The notes below the pieces were generated by a model. It did no database searches. It was not told the origin of the DNA and worked only from the letters and a program-made list of their open reading frames with translations. Shown here piece by piece: positions 18,415 through 28,400 of a stretch of 64,000 nucleotides of DNA. Each line of letters opens with the position of its first letter. The first letter of the stretch is position 1. Made by a program: the position numbers and the translations under genes. Source of the DNA: Jejuia sp049889775 (lineage in GTDB: Bacteria > Bacteroidota > Bacteroidia > Flavobacteriales > Flavobacteriaceae); assembly GCA_049889775.1 (NCBI GenBank), contig JBMHCT010000046.1, forward strand, positions 87,850-151,849. Direction: 5' to 3'.

Positions 18415-20301
18415 ATGAAAAATTTTAGATACATTATTGCAAGCCTTTTATTAGTTAGCGGAATAGGGTTTGCCCAAAAGAAAAATACAAAACGCGTAGA
18501 TAAGCTATTCGACATGAGAGCTTATAAGAATGCCGCAGAAATTTATGAAACCAAGGAGCGCACTCAGGGCGTGCTACAAAATTTAGCAGACAGTTATTAC
18601 TATAATTCCAGTCTTCAAAAGGCTATTAAGACCTACAGAGAGTTGTTCGTGGAGTACGGTGATTCTATTGATATCGAATATCATTTTAGATTTGCGCAGG
18701 CTTTAAAAGGTGTTAAGGAATACAAAGAAGCAGATAAGCATTTGTCTATGTATTATAATAAGCCTATTAACACACTGACCTATATTGATAACACAGATAA
18801 GACCACACCGCATACCTTTACATTAAAGCAGATTGAAAATAGAAATTCAAGTAGCGATTTTGGATTGTCCTTTTATGGTGACGATAAAGTAGCTTTTGCA
18901 TCCGCTAGAAATTCAGAGAATCCATCATATTCTTGGAACAATCTGCCTTATTTAGATTTATATAGCGGTACATTAAATAGCCAAAATGTATTGGAAAATG
19001 TAGAGCCATTTTCGGAATCTATTAATACAGAATCGCACGAAAGTAGTGCGGTCTTTACAAAGGATGGGAAAACCATGTATTTTAATAGAACCAACACCAC
19101 ACGTAAAAAAACTGATGATGAACGTATTGCGCATATCAAAATTTATAAAGCAGAGTTGGTTGGTAGTGAGTGGACGAATGTAACGGCATTACCATTTACT
19201 TCAAACGCATACAGTACGGAACATCCTGCCTTAAGTCACGATGAAAAAACCTTGTATTTTGCTAGTGATATGCCTGGAACTTTAGGAAGTTTTGATATTT
19301 ACAAGGTTGTCATTAACGACGACGGGACCTATGGTGAGCCCGAAAATTTAGGCGATACGATTAATACAAAACATAGGGAGCAATTTCCATTTGTAAGTAA
19401 GTATAATGTGCTTTATTTTTCATCTATTGGTCATTTAGGATATGGCGGATTAGATGTATTTAGAAGTAACATGGTAAATGGCACATATGATACACCCGTA
19501 AATTTAGGAAGTACTATAAACAGTCCGCTAGACGATTTTGCCTATGTGGTTAGAGAAAAAGATAATAAAGGTTTTGTGTCTTCTAACAGAACAGGATACG
19601 ATAGATTATTTGGATTTATAAGAGAAAAAAATCCTTTAACATTTTATCAAGTTGAAGGAGTAGTTGAGGATTTAAATAGTAAGGAGCTATTGTCAGGAGC
19701 TTTAGTAACCCTGTTTGACGAATCGGAAACCGTAATTCAAGACACTATTGTGGGTGAAAATGCCTATTACATTTTCAAAATTGAGCCAAATAAAAAGTAC
19801 AAAGTTAGAGGGACACGTAAAGCATATATTCCTCAAGACGTTGAGTTTTCTACCGATAGTAAAGGAAAAGTGCAGCATAATATTTATTTAAGTTTAGAGT
19901 CTTTTGCTGATGCAGAAGAGCGTGTAAAGGAGAAAAAAGAAGATGTTGTACAAGTGGAGTTGGATAAAATTTACTTTGATTTTGACGCGTCTGATATTCG
20001 CGAAGATGCAGCCTCAACGCTTAATGTGTTAGTAGATTTAATGAAAAAATACCCAACTATGGAAGTGGAAGTATCGGCTCATACCGATGCCAGAGGTCCG
20101 GACCAATATAATTTAGATTTATCCAAACGTCGTGCGGCCTCAACCTTAGAGTATCTGGTAAGCCAAGGTATTCCGAGAGACCGATTAAAAAGTATAGGTT
20201 ATGGCGAAATGCAACCTCTGAACAAATGTGTGGAAGAAGGGATCTGTTCGGACGAGGAGTATGATGTAAACAGGCGTTGCGAGTTTACGATTTTGAAATA
20301 G
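18415..20301 (+). CDS. PorE-like OmpA-family protein (TPR, PD40 propeller, regulatory domain, OmpA)
   Basis: The 628-residue protein has a signal peptide (GIGFAQ), TPR-like helices (about 30-120) and a beta-propeller of PD40-type blades (about 150-410, with blade motifs such as HPALSHDEKTLYFASDMPGT and QFPFVSKYNVLYFSS). A carboxypeptidase-regulatory-like domain (about 425-500) and a C-terminal OmpA domain (about 515-628) follow. The OmpA domain has the peptidoglycan-binding pattern FDFDASDIREDA and HTDARGPDQYNLDLSKRRA. This order is that of PorE, which links T9SS components to peptidoglycan. Several paralogues are usual in gliding flavobacteria, so PorE itself is not certain. It is the third gene of the adhesin-PorP-PorE module. 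Confidence 0.85.
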   Translation: MKNFRYIIASLLLVSGIGFAQKKNTKRVDKLFDMRAYKNAAEIYETKERTQGVLQNLADSYYYNSSLQKAIKTYRELFVEYGDSIDIEYHFRFAQALKGVKEYKEADKHLSMYYNKPINTLTYIDNTDKTTPHTFTLKQIENRNSSSDFGLSFYGDDKVAFASARNSENPSYSWNNLPYLDLYSGTLNSQNVLENVEPFSESINTESHESSAVFTKDGKTMYFNRTNTTRKKTDDERIAHIKIYKAELVGSEWTNVTALPFTSNAYSTEHPALSHDEKTLYFASDMPGTLGSFDIYKVVINDDGTYGEPENLGDTINTKHREQFPFVSKYNVLYFSSIGHLGYGGLDVFRSNMVNGTYDTPVNLGSTINSPLDDFAYVVREKDNKGFVSSNRTGYDRLFGFIREKNPLTFYQVEGVVEDLNSKELLSGALVTLFDESETVIQDTIVGENAYYIFKIEPNKKYKVRGTRKAYIPQDVEFSTDSKGKVQHNIYLSLESFADAEERVKEKKEDVVQVELDKIYFDFDASDIREDAASTLNVLVDLMKKYPTMEVEVSAHTDARGPDQYNLDLSKRRAASTLEYLVSQGIPRDRLKSIGYGEMQPLNKCVEEGICSDEEYDVNRRCEFTILK

Positions 20302-20327
20302 ATAAAAATATACCAACCAAAAGCCCT

Positions 20328-20372
20328 AAAGCCTTTCTTTCTTACAACAGCTAAGATTGAAAGGCTTTTTCT
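20328..20372 (+). terminator. Terminator after the adhesin-porP-ompA operon
   Basis: A perfect 10-bp stem AAAGCCTTTC/GAAAGGCTTT has a 21-base loop and is followed by T-rich sequence, 26 bases after the stop of the OmpA gene. Confidence 0.85.
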
Positions 20373-20373
20373 T

Positions 20374-20381
20374 TATATTTG
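20374..20381 (+). promoter_or_regulatory. Candidate -7 box for ruvB
   Basis: TATATTTG matches TAnnTTTG exactly and lies immediately after the terminator of the previous operon, 113 bases before ruvB. No well-spaced -33 element is evident. Confidence 0.4.
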
Positions 20382-20419
20382 TTTAAGTGGAATTGAATAG
20401 AGTCTCAATTTATGCTTTT

Positions 20420-20488
20420 GTCATTCCGCACTTGATGCGGAATCTCATATCTTAAGAGTATCCAATAGATTCCTGCCTTCGCAGGGAG
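20420..20488. repeat. Intergenic palindromic repeat, family A (TCATTCCGCACTTGATGCGG type) with adjoining hairpin
   Basis: GTCATTCCGCACTTGATGCGGAATCT (20420-20445; written in one piece only by position) forms a CCGCA/TGCGG hairpin. A second hairpin CCTGC-CTTC-GCAGG lies at about 20470-20486. Related copies occur at 21525, 32686, 37852, 44525 and 63101. Confidence 0.75.
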
Positions 20489-20493
20489 TTGTT

Positions 20494-21516
20494 ATGAACG
20501 AAAACCTAGACCCAACAAACGATAATTTTTCCCCAGAGGAGCTTGACGTAGAGAAAAAGTTAAGGCCGCTTGCCTTTGATGATTTTACGGGGCAAGATCA
20601 GGTCTTAGAAAACCTTCAAATTTTTGTAAAGGCTGCTAACTTAAGAGGTGAAGCTTTAGACCATACCTTATTTCATGGTCCTCCAGGATTGGGTAAAACC
20701 ACGTTGGCGCATATTTTGGCTAATGAGCTAGATGTAGGTATAAAAGTAACTTCTGGCCCCGTTCTGGATAAACCAGGAGATTTAGCAGGATTGTTGACTA
20801 ATCTTGATGAACGTGATGTTTTATTTATTGATGAGATTCATCGATTGAGCCCGATAGTTGAAGAATATCTCTATTCTGCAATGGAGGATTATAAGATTGA
20901 TATTATGATTGAAACAGGTCCGAATGCTCGTTCCGTTCAAATTAATCTAAGTCCGTTTACTTTGGTTGGAGCGACCACCCGTTCAGGATTATTAACATCG
21001 CCAATGCGTGCGCGTTTTGGTATTCAAAGTAGATTACAATACTACAAAACCGACTTATTAACCACAATTGTCCAAAGAAGTGCATCTATTTTAAATGTAC
21101 CAATTACTATGGAAGCCGCCATTGAAATTGCTGGTAGAAGTCGTGGTACACCTCGTATTGCAAATGCCTTATTGCGTCGTGTTCGCGATTTTGCACAAAT
21201 AAAAGGTAACGGAAAAATTGACATTGAGATTGCAAAATTTGCTTTAGAAGCCTTAAATGTAGACGCCCATGGTTTAGATGAAATGGATAATAAAATTTTA
21301 TCTACCATTATTGATAAGTTTAAAGGAGGTCCTGTTGGAATTAGTACTATAGCTACCGCAGTAAGCGAAAGTCCTGAAACCATTGAGGAAGTTTATGAGC
21401 CTTTTTTAATCCAACAAGGATTTATTATGCGCACTCCTCGTGGACGTGAAGTGACCGAACAGGCCTATAAACATTTAGGCAAAATTAAGGGCAATATTCA
21501 AGGAGGATTGTTTTGA
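20494..21516 (+). CDS. ruvB: Holliday junction branch migration ATPase RuvB
   Basis: RuvB is the hexameric AAA+ motor that, with RuvA, drives branch migration of Holliday junctions. The 340-residue protein has Walker A GPPGLGKTT (residues 62-70), Walker B VLFIDEIH near 109-116, sensor/arginine-finger region GATTRSGLL...RARFG, and a winged-helix C-terminus (QGFIMRTPRGREVT). Length and motifs are standard. ruvA lies 3.4 kb downstream, separated by queG and maeB. The start follows directly on a palindromic repeat that forms its leader. Confidence 0.97.
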   Translation: MNENLDPTNDNFSPEELDVEKKLRPLAFDDFTGQDQVLENLQIFVKAANLRGEALDHTLFHGPPGLGKTTLAHILANELDVGIKVTSGPVLDKPGDLAGLLTNLDERDVLFIDEIHRLSPIVEEYLYSAMEDYKIDIMIETGPNARSVQINLSPFTLVGATTRSGLLTSPMRARFGIQSRLQYYKTDLLTTIVQRSASILNVPITMEAAIEIAGRSRGTPRIANALLRRVRDFAQIKGNGKIDIEIAKFALEALNVDAHGLDEMDNKILSTIIDKFKGGPVGISTIATAVSESPETIEEVYEPFLIQQGFIMRTPRGREVTEQAYKHLGKIKGNIQGGLF

Positions 21517-21524
21517 CACTTTGT

Positions 21525-21550
21525 GTCATTCTGAACTTGTTTCAGAATCT
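21525..21550. repeat. Intergenic palindromic repeat, family A copy between ruvB and queG
   Basis: GTCATTCTGAACTTG...CAGAATCT gives a TTCTGAA/TTCAGAA stem. Read in the queG frame it encodes HSELVSES, which creates a false N-terminal extension if the upstream TTG at 21521 is taken as the start. Confidence 0.8.
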
Positions 21551-21556
21551 CAAAAG

Positions 21557-22483
21557 ATGATTGAAAACAAATCGAAATACACAAAACTCATCAAAACCGA
21601 AGCAAAACGCCTCGGTTTTTTGTCTTGTGGTATAAGTAAGGCGGAATTTTTAGAGGAAGAAGCACCACGTCTAGAAAAATGGCTAAACCAAAATATGCAT
21701 GGAGAAATGCGTTATATGGAAAACCATTTTGATAAGCGTTTAGATCCTACAAAATTAGTAGAAGATTCAAAAAGCGTAGTGTCCTTGTTACTGAACTATT
21801 ACCCTTCCGAAACACAAAATTCAGAAAGCTATAAACTGTCAAAATATGCCTTTGGTACAGATTATCATTTTGTTATCAAGGACAAACTAAAATCACTATT
21901 GCATTTTGTTCAGGATGAAATAGGTGAAGTTCACGGAAGAGCCTTTGTAGATTCGGCACCCGTTTTAGATAAAGCCTGGGCTGCAAAATCTGGTTTGGGG
22001 TGGATTGGAAAACACAGTAATTTATTGACCCAACAAGTCGGTTCCTTCTATTTTATTGCTGAATTAGTTATTGATTTAGAATTAGAATATGATACGCCCG
22101 TAACCGATCATTGTGGCACCTGTACAGCGTGCATTGACTCTTGCCCTACAGAAGCCATTGTTGAACCCTATGTGGTAGACGGTAGCAAATGTATATCATA
22201 TTTTACTATTGAATTGAAAGATAATATACCTTCAGAATTCAAAGGTAAATTTGACGATTGGATGTTCGGTTGCGATGTCTGTCAAGATGTTTGCCCTTGG
22301 AATCGTTTTTCAAAATCACATTCAGAACCGCTATTCAATCCACATCCAGAATTAATATCGATGTCAAAAAAAGATTGGGAAGAGATAACCGAGGATACCT
22401 TTAGAAAAGTTTTCAAAAAATCTGCTGTAAAACGCACTAAGTTTTCTGGTCTAAATAGAAACATCAATTTTTTAAAAGATTAG
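21557..22483 (+). CDS. queG: Epoxyqueuosine reductase QueG
   Basis: QueG is the cobalamin-dependent iron-sulfur enzyme for the last step of queuosine synthesis, reduction of epoxyqueuosine in tRNA. The 308-residue protein has the N-terminal cobalamin-binding/DUF1730-type region (GWIGKHSNLL, VDSAPVLDKAWAAKSGLG) and two ferredoxin-like clusters, CGTCTACIDSCP and CDVCQDVCPW. I start it at the ATG at 21557. The frame is open back to a TTG at 21521, but those 12 codons are a repetitive palindrome rather than conserved protein. The gene follows ruvB by 40 bases. Confidence 0.93.
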   Translation: MIENKSKYTKLIKTEAKRLGFLSCGISKAEFLEEEAPRLEKWLNQNMHGEMRYMENHFDKRLDPTKLVEDSKSVVSLLLNYYPSETQNSESYKLSKYAFGTDYHFVIKDKLKSLLHFVQDEIGEVHGRAFVDSAPVLDKAWAAKSGLGWIGKHSNLLTQQVGSFYFIAELVIDLELEYDTPVTDHCGTCTACIDSCPTEAIVEPYVVDGSKCISYFTIELKDNIPSEFKGKFDDWMFGCDVCQDVCPWNRFSKSHSEPLFNPHPELISMSKKDWEEITEDTFRKVFKKSAVKRTKFSGLNRNINFLKD

Positions 22484-22504
22484 GTGTTTCCTTATTAGGA
22501 TTGT

Positions 22505-22512
22505 TATATTTG
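22505..22512 (+). promoter_or_regulatory. Candidate -7 box for maeB
   Basis: TATATTTG matches TAnnTTTG exactly, 25 bases before the maeB ATG. The -33 position has no clear TTG, so this is motif evidence only. Confidence 0.45.
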
Positions 22513-22536
22513 AATCCTACTAAAAACTAATCCATA

Positions 22537-24831
22537 ATGAGCGAAGAAAGTAAACGAAGAGAGGCACTTGTCTATCATGCAAAACCTACTCCAGGGAAAA
22601 TTGCGGTTGTGCCGACCAAGAAATATGCAAGTCAAAGGGACTTGTCTTTAGCGTACTCGCCTGGGGTTGCAGAACCCTGTTTAGAAATCGAAAAGGATAA
22701 AAATAATGCGTATCGCTATACGGCCAAAGGTAATTTAGTGGCTGTAATTTCTAACGGCACAGCGGTTTTAGGTCTTGGAGATATTGGTCCAGAGGCATCA
22801 AAACCTGTTATGGAAGGTAAAGGACTTCTTTTTAAAATCTTTGCGGATATTGATGTTTTTGATATCGAGGTAGACACAAAAAATGTTGATACATTTATTG
22901 AAACCGTTAAAAACATAGCGCCAACATTTGGGGGAATAAATCTAGAGGATATTAAAGCACCCGAAGCATTTGAGATTGAAAGACGTTTAAAAGAAGAGCT
23001 GGACATTCCTGTAATGCATGATGACCAACATGGTACAGCTATTATATCTGCGGCGGCTTTAATTAATGCCTTAGAGTTGATTGATAAAAATATTGAAGAT
23101 GTAAAAATTGTTATTAGTGGTGCGGGGGCGGCTGCAATTTCTTGTTCACGCTTATACCAATCTTGCGGTGCCAAACGTGAGAATATGGTAATGTTGGATA
23201 GTAAAGGTGTTATCAGAAGTGATAGAGACAATCTAACATCGCAAAAAGCTGAGTTTGCAACTGATAGAAAAATAGATACTCTGGAAGAAGCTATGGTTGA
23301 TGCTGATGTGTTTATTGGCTTATCTATGGCAGATATATTATCACCAGAAATGTTGAAAACCATGGCTAAAGATCCTGTAGTTTTCGCCATGGCAAATCCA
23401 GACCCTGAAATTAAATATCAGTTGGCAGTGGATACAAGGGATGATATTATCATGGCAACTGGCCGTAGTGATCATCCTAATCAAGTGAACAATGTTCTTG
23501 GTTTTCCCTTCATTTTTAGAGGCGCTTTAGATGTAAGAGCTACATCGATTAATGAAGAGATGAAAATGGCAGCAGTTAAGGCCTTGGCAGCTTTGGCTAA
23601 GGAGCCTGTGCCAGAACAAGTAAACGTAGCTTATGGTCAAACACGTCTGGCATTTGGTAAAAATTACATCATACCAAAACCTTTCGATCCTAGATTAATT
23701 GCCGAAATACCTCCAGCGGTAGCCAAAGCTGCTATGGAAAGCGGTGTTGCTAAAGAACCAATAGTAGATTGGGAAAAATATAAAAACACACTTCGGGAAC
23801 GCCTAGGCTCTGATAATAAATTGGTTCGGTTACTACTTAGTCGCGCTAAATTGAATCCAAAGCGCGTGGTATACGCAGAGGCAGATCAGTTGGCAGTGTT
23901 AAAAGCGGCGCAAATCGCTTTTGAAGAAGGTATTGCAATTCCAATACTTTTAGGTAGAAAAGAGACGATTGAAGCCTTAATGAAAACGATTGATTTTGAT
24001 GCTGATATTACCATTATAGACCCCAAAACAGAAGAAGAGAACGAGCGTAAAGATAGATATGGGCGCATTTATTGGGAACAACGTAAACGCAGAGGCGTTA
24101 CCCTATATGCTGCCAAACGATTAATGCGAGAGCGTAACTATTTTGCTGCAATGATGGTAAATGAAGGTGATGCTGACGCTTTAATTTCGGGGTATTCTAG
24201 AAATTACCCTTCAGTGGTTAAACCGATGTTAGAATTGATTGGTATGGCTAAAGGTGCCACCAGAATTGCAACTACTAATGTAATGATGACCAAACGTGGC
24301 CCGCTATTTCTTAGTGATACATCCATCAACATAGATCCAACGGCAAAAGATTTGGCTAAAATTGCGGTAATGACTGCAAAGGTTATTAAAACATTCGGTT
24401 TTGAACCTGTTATGGCCATGACATCCTATTCTAATTTTGGTTCCTCTGGAAACGAAAGAGCTTCAAAAGTAAGAGAAGCGGTGGCAATGTTGCATAGGCA
24501 TTATCCTGAATTGGTTGTAGACGGCGAGTTGCAGACAGATTTCGCACTTAACGATGAAATGTTGCGCGACCAGTTTCCGTTTTCAAAACTAGTAGGTAGA
24601 AAGGTAAATAGCTTAATATTTCCGAATCTAGATTCCGCAAACATTACTTATAAATTATTGAAGGAATTAAATGAGGCAGACTCCATAGGGCCAATTATGA
24701 TGGGCATGAATAAACCGGTTCATATTTTACAGCTTGATGCAAGTGTAGATGAAATTGTAAATATGACAGCAATAGCAGTTATAGATGCGCAAAATAAAGA
24801 GTTGTGGCAGTTGGAAAAAGATATTTCTTAG
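22537..24831 (+). CDS. maeB: NADP-dependent malic enzyme with phosphotransacetylase-like C-terminal domain
   Basis: This enzyme oxidatively decarboxylates malate to pyruvate and makes NADPH. The 764-residue protein is the two-domain MaeB type. Residues 1 to about 430 form the malic enzyme part (YSPGVAEPC, DDQHGTA, VISGAGAAAISC nucleotide-binding loop, MANPDPEI). About 435-764 form a phosphate acetyl/butyryltransferase-like domain (VYAEADQLAVLKAAQIAFEEG, RNYFAAMMVNEGDADALISG) that in MaeB is regulatory. Length is standard for the family. A Bacteroidota promoter-like box just upstream suggests its own transcript. Confidence 0.95.
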   Translation: MSEESKRREALVYHAKPTPGKIAVVPTKKYASQRDLSLAYSPGVAEPCLEIEKDKNNAYRYTAKGNLVAVISNGTAVLGLGDIGPEASKPVMEGKGLLFKIFADIDVFDIEVDTKNVDTFIETVKNIAPTFGGINLEDIKAPEAFEIERRLKEELDIPVMHDDQHGTAIISAAALINALELIDKNIEDVKIVISGAGAAAISCSRLYQSCGAKRENMVMLDSKGVIRSDRDNLTSQKAEFATDRKIDTLEEAMVDADVFIGLSMADILSPEMLKTMAKDPVVFAMANPDPEIKYQLAVDTRDDIIMATGRSDHPNQVNNVLGFPFIFRGALDVRATSINEEMKMAAVKALAALAKEPVPEQVNVAYGQTRLAFGKNYIIPKPFDPRLIAEIPPAVAKAAMESGVAKEPIVDWEKYKNTLRERLGSDNKLVRLLLSRAKLNPKRVVYAEADQLAVLKAAQIAFEEGIAIPILLGRKETIEALMKTIDFDADITIIDPKTEEENERKDRYGRIYWEQRKRRGVTLYAAKRLMRERNYFAAMMVNEGDADALISGYSRNYPSVVKPMLELIGMAKGATRIATTNVMMTKRGPLFLSDTSINIDPTAKDLAKIAVMTAKVIKTFGFEPVMAMTSYSNFGSSGNERASKVREAVAMLHRHYPELVVDGELQTDFALNDEMLRDQFPFSKLVGRKVNSLIFPNLDSANITYKLLKELNEADSIGPIMMGMNKPVHILQLDASVDEIVNMTAIAVIDAQNKELWQLEKDIS

Positions 24832-24833
24832 TG

Positions 24834-24863
24834 TTTAAAAAGCGAATAATTTCATTACATTTG
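24834..24863 (+). promoter_or_regulatory. Candidate promoter of ruvA-sprA
   Basis: TACATTTG at 24856-24863 matches TAnnTTTG. TTTA at 24834-24837 lies 18 bp upstream as a weak -33 element. It starts 20 bases before the ruvA ATG. Confidence 0.5.
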
Positions 24864-24883
24864 GCGGATTAAGAGGGGATTAC

Positions 24884-25465
24884 ATGATAACTCATATTCA
24901 AGGAAAACTTGTTGAAAAGAACCCAACAGATGTGGTTATAGACTGTAACGGTGTGGGTTATATTTTAAATATTTCTTTACATACCTATTCTCAAATTCCT
25001 GATAATGAATCATTAAAGTTGTATACACATCTTCAAATTAAAGAAGATGCACATACCTTATTTGGTTTTTCAACCTTAGCAGAACGTGAAATTTTTAGGT
25101 TATTACTCTCCGTTAGTGGAATTGGTGCAAGTACTGCCAGAACCATGTTGTCTTCCTTAACACCAAAACAGGTTAGAGAAGGCATTGCAACGGGCGATGT
25201 GGCCTTAATTCAATCTATTAAGGGTATTGGCGCAAAAACGGCACAACGTGTAATTATCGATTTAAAAGATAAAGTTCTAAAGATTTACGATATAGATGAA
25301 GTTTCAGTTTCAAAAGACAATACCAATAAGAATGAAGCGTTATCTGCTTTAGAAGTTCTTGGTTTTGCAAAAAAGCAGGCAGAACGTGTTGTGGACAAAA
25401 TTATGGTATCACAACCAGATGCTGATGTAGAAACCATCATTAAACAAGCTCTAAAAAATTTATAA
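24884..25465 (+). CDS. ruvA: Holliday junction branch migration protein RuvA
   Basis: RuvA binds four-way junctions as a tetramer and loads RuvB. The 193-residue protein has the N-terminal OB-fold (MITHIQGKLVEK...VGYILNIS), tandem helix-hairpin-helix motifs (LLSVSGIGASTARTML, IQSIKGIGAKTAQRVI) and the C-terminal RuvB-interacting three-helix domain (NEALSALEVLGFAKKQAERV). Domain order and length are canonical. The sprA start codon is only six bases beyond the stop, so the two are probably co-transcribed. Confidence 0.97.
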   Translation: MITHIQGKLVEKNPTDVVIDCNGVGYILNISLHTYSQIPDNESLKLYTHLQIKEDAHTLFGFSTLAEREIFRLLLSVSGIGASTARTMLSSLTPKQVREGIATGDVALIQSIKGIGAKTAQRVIIDLKDKVLKIYDIDEVSVSKDNTNKNEALSALEVLGFAKKQAERVVDKIMVSQPDADVETIIKQALKNL

Positions 25466-25471
25466 AAGATT

Positions 25472-28400
25472 TTGAAAATAACTAACCAAAGCTATTATAA
25501 ATCTATAAAAACCTACGTTACCCTCATTACGCTCCTTTTAATCTCTAGAGCGGCATTGGCGCAACAACCAACTCAAAGTCAAGACTCTGTTAAAACAGGC
25601 TTCAGCCTTGGTAGCATTAAGTTTCCTAAAGCAAATAGTATTCAATCTAAATATACATATGATCCTATAACGGACAGATATATTTACACTGAAAAGATTG
25701 GAGAATTCAATATAAATTATCCCATTATTTTAACACCTAAGGAATACCAAGATTTGGTGGCTAGGCAAAATTTAATGGATTATTACAAAGAAAAAATTGA
25801 TGCCTTTGATGGCAAAAAAGATGGTGCTGATGATAAGCAAAAAAATTTACTGCCAGAGTTTTACGTAAACTCCAATTTTTTTGAGACTATTTTCGGTGGA
25901 AATACTATTGAAGTAATCCCACAAGGTTCTGTTGAAATGGATTTGGGTATTTTATTTTCCAGACAAGATAATCCCTCATTTTCACCAAGAAACCGAAGTA
26001 ATTTTACTTTTGATTTTGATCAGCGCATTAGCCTAAGTTTGTTAGGTAAAGTGGGTGAACGTTTGCAGGTAAATGCAAATTATGACACACAATCTACCTT
26101 TGATTTTCAAAACATCATAAAATTAGATTATACACCTACTGAAGATGATATTATTCAAAAGATTGAAATCGGTAACGTAAATATGCCTTTAAATAGTTCG
26201 CTTATTACCGGCGCGCAAAGTTTATTTGGGGTAAAAGCGCAATTACAATTTGGAAGAACCACCGTAACTGGAGTGTTTTCAGAACAACAGTCTCAAGGAA
26301 ATACAGTTGTTGCACAAGGTGGCGGTACTTTGGAAGAGTTTGATTTCTTTATTAGAGATTATGATGAAAACAGGCACTTTTTCTTAGCACAATATTTTAG
26401 GGATACTTATGATGAATCTTTAAGAAATTATCCGTTCATCAATAATCGTGGTTTACAGATTACAAGATTAGAGGTTTATATCACGAACAGAAGTAACAGA
26501 ACGGATAATGTAAGGAATGTTGTGGCGTTACAAGATTTAGGTGAAAGTGATAAGTTGTTTTCTAATCAAATAAGTGTCTTAGCGCCTCCAGGATCTTTTC
26601 CAGATAACGGAAATAACAATTTAGATCCAACAGCTATTGATAATGGATCTGTTTTGACGGAAGCAATTAGAGATATTGCCACGGCTCAAAATGGATTTGG
26701 GCCACTTCAAAACAGTGTAAATGAAGGTTCTGACTATGGTAAAATCGAAAATGCTAGAAAATTAATTGATGGACAGGAATATACCTTTAACAGAGATTTA
26801 GGTTATATCTCTTTAAACCAACGTTTAAATGCGGATGAGGTTTTAGCCGTAGCATATCAATTTACCGTTGGAGGACAAGTGTATCAGGTAGGTGAATTTG
26901 CTAATGACGGAGTAAATCCGAATGAGGTAGAACGTAATGATGATAATCAGGTGACTCAAGTTACTAATAAAGCTTTGGTACTAAAAATGTTAAAAAGTGC
27001 GGTAACTAATGTACAACAACCTATTTGGGATTTAATGATGAAAAACATCTATGATACAGGTGCTTTTAATCTAAGTCAAGACGATTTCACATTAAATATT
27101 TTTTATAATGAAGCTTCTCCTTTGAACTTCATCTCTCCTGTGGAAGGCACTACCTTCCCATTGTTTGATAATCATACACCAACCATGTCTGGTGATGATA
27201 AAGAGATTCAAGAAACCACACTTATCAGATTATTCAATTGGGATAAATTAAATTTTAATAACGACCCTCAAGGGAATGGTGATGGCTTTTTTGATTTTGT
27301 TCCTGGCATCACCGTACAACCTCAAAACGGTAAAATTATTTTCACGAAAGTGGAACCTTTTGGTGAATACCTGTTTAATGTTTTAGATGACCCTAATAAT
27401 CCTGGAGATTATGAAGCCGCTGTTTACAACAACCCAAATCAAGAAAAGTACGTTTACGATATTCTTTACAAAAGCACAAAGATTGCGGCTTTAGAAGAAG
27501 CAGAGAAAAACAAATTCAAGTTGAAAGGGCGTTATAGCTCTAGTGGTGGTGGCGATGGTATTCCTATTGGGGCCTTTAATGTACCACGAGGTTCTGTGAG
27601 AGTAACCGCTGGCGGACGTGTATTGGTGGAAGGCGTAGACTATACGGTAAATTATCAACTGGGACGTGTTCAAATTTTAGACGAAGCCTTAAAAGCTTCC
27701 AATACACCCATTCAAGTCTCCACTGAAAATAATGCTGTTTTTGGGCAACAAACCCGTCGTTTTACGGGAATTAATGTGGAACATAAGTTCAATGATAATT
27801 TTGTGCTCGCAGGTACTCTTTTAAATCTTAATGAGCGCCCAATTACCCAAAAAGCAAATTTTGGTTCAGAGCCTATTAACAATACCATTTTCGGATTTAA
27901 TGGCAACTTCTCTTCAGAAGTACCTTTCTTAACAAGAATGGTGAATAAGCTGCCAAATATAGATACTGATGTGCCCTCAAACATTTCACTCCGTGGGGAA
28001 TTTGCATATTTAGCACCTGGTGCGCCAAAAGGTACTAATCTTAATAACGAAGCAACCTCTTATATTGATGATTTTGAAGGTACACAAAACGCCATAGACT
28101 TAAAAGCGCAACAATCGTGGTTTTTGTCTAGTAGGCCTTTGGATTTAACAGGGTCGCCAGGTAATGATCAAGCGGGTATTCAAAATGGTTATGGTAGAGG
28201 TATGCTAAATTGGTATTCTATAGATCCTATTTTCTATAGTGTTAGGCGTCCAGATGGAATTTCAGATCAAGACTTATCAAGTTTATATACCAGTAGAGTT
28301 TTTATAAATGAATTGTTTCCTGAACAAGATATTGTACAAGGACAAAACTCTGTATTGTTCACGCTGGATTTAGCCTATTATCCAGAAGAACGAGGACCGT

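Noticed and set aside
21521..21556. TTG start giving queG the N-terminal extension with HSELVSES
   Set aside because: The codons come from a dispersed palindrome also found elsewhere in the window, and a normal ATG follows directly before the conserved sequence.
22716..23390. 224-codon minus-strand open frame opposite maeB
   Set aside because: It lies entirely antisense to the well-supported malic enzyme domain. Its composition (Ser/Ile/Ala-rich) is what the reverse of that coding frame gives, with no domain pattern.
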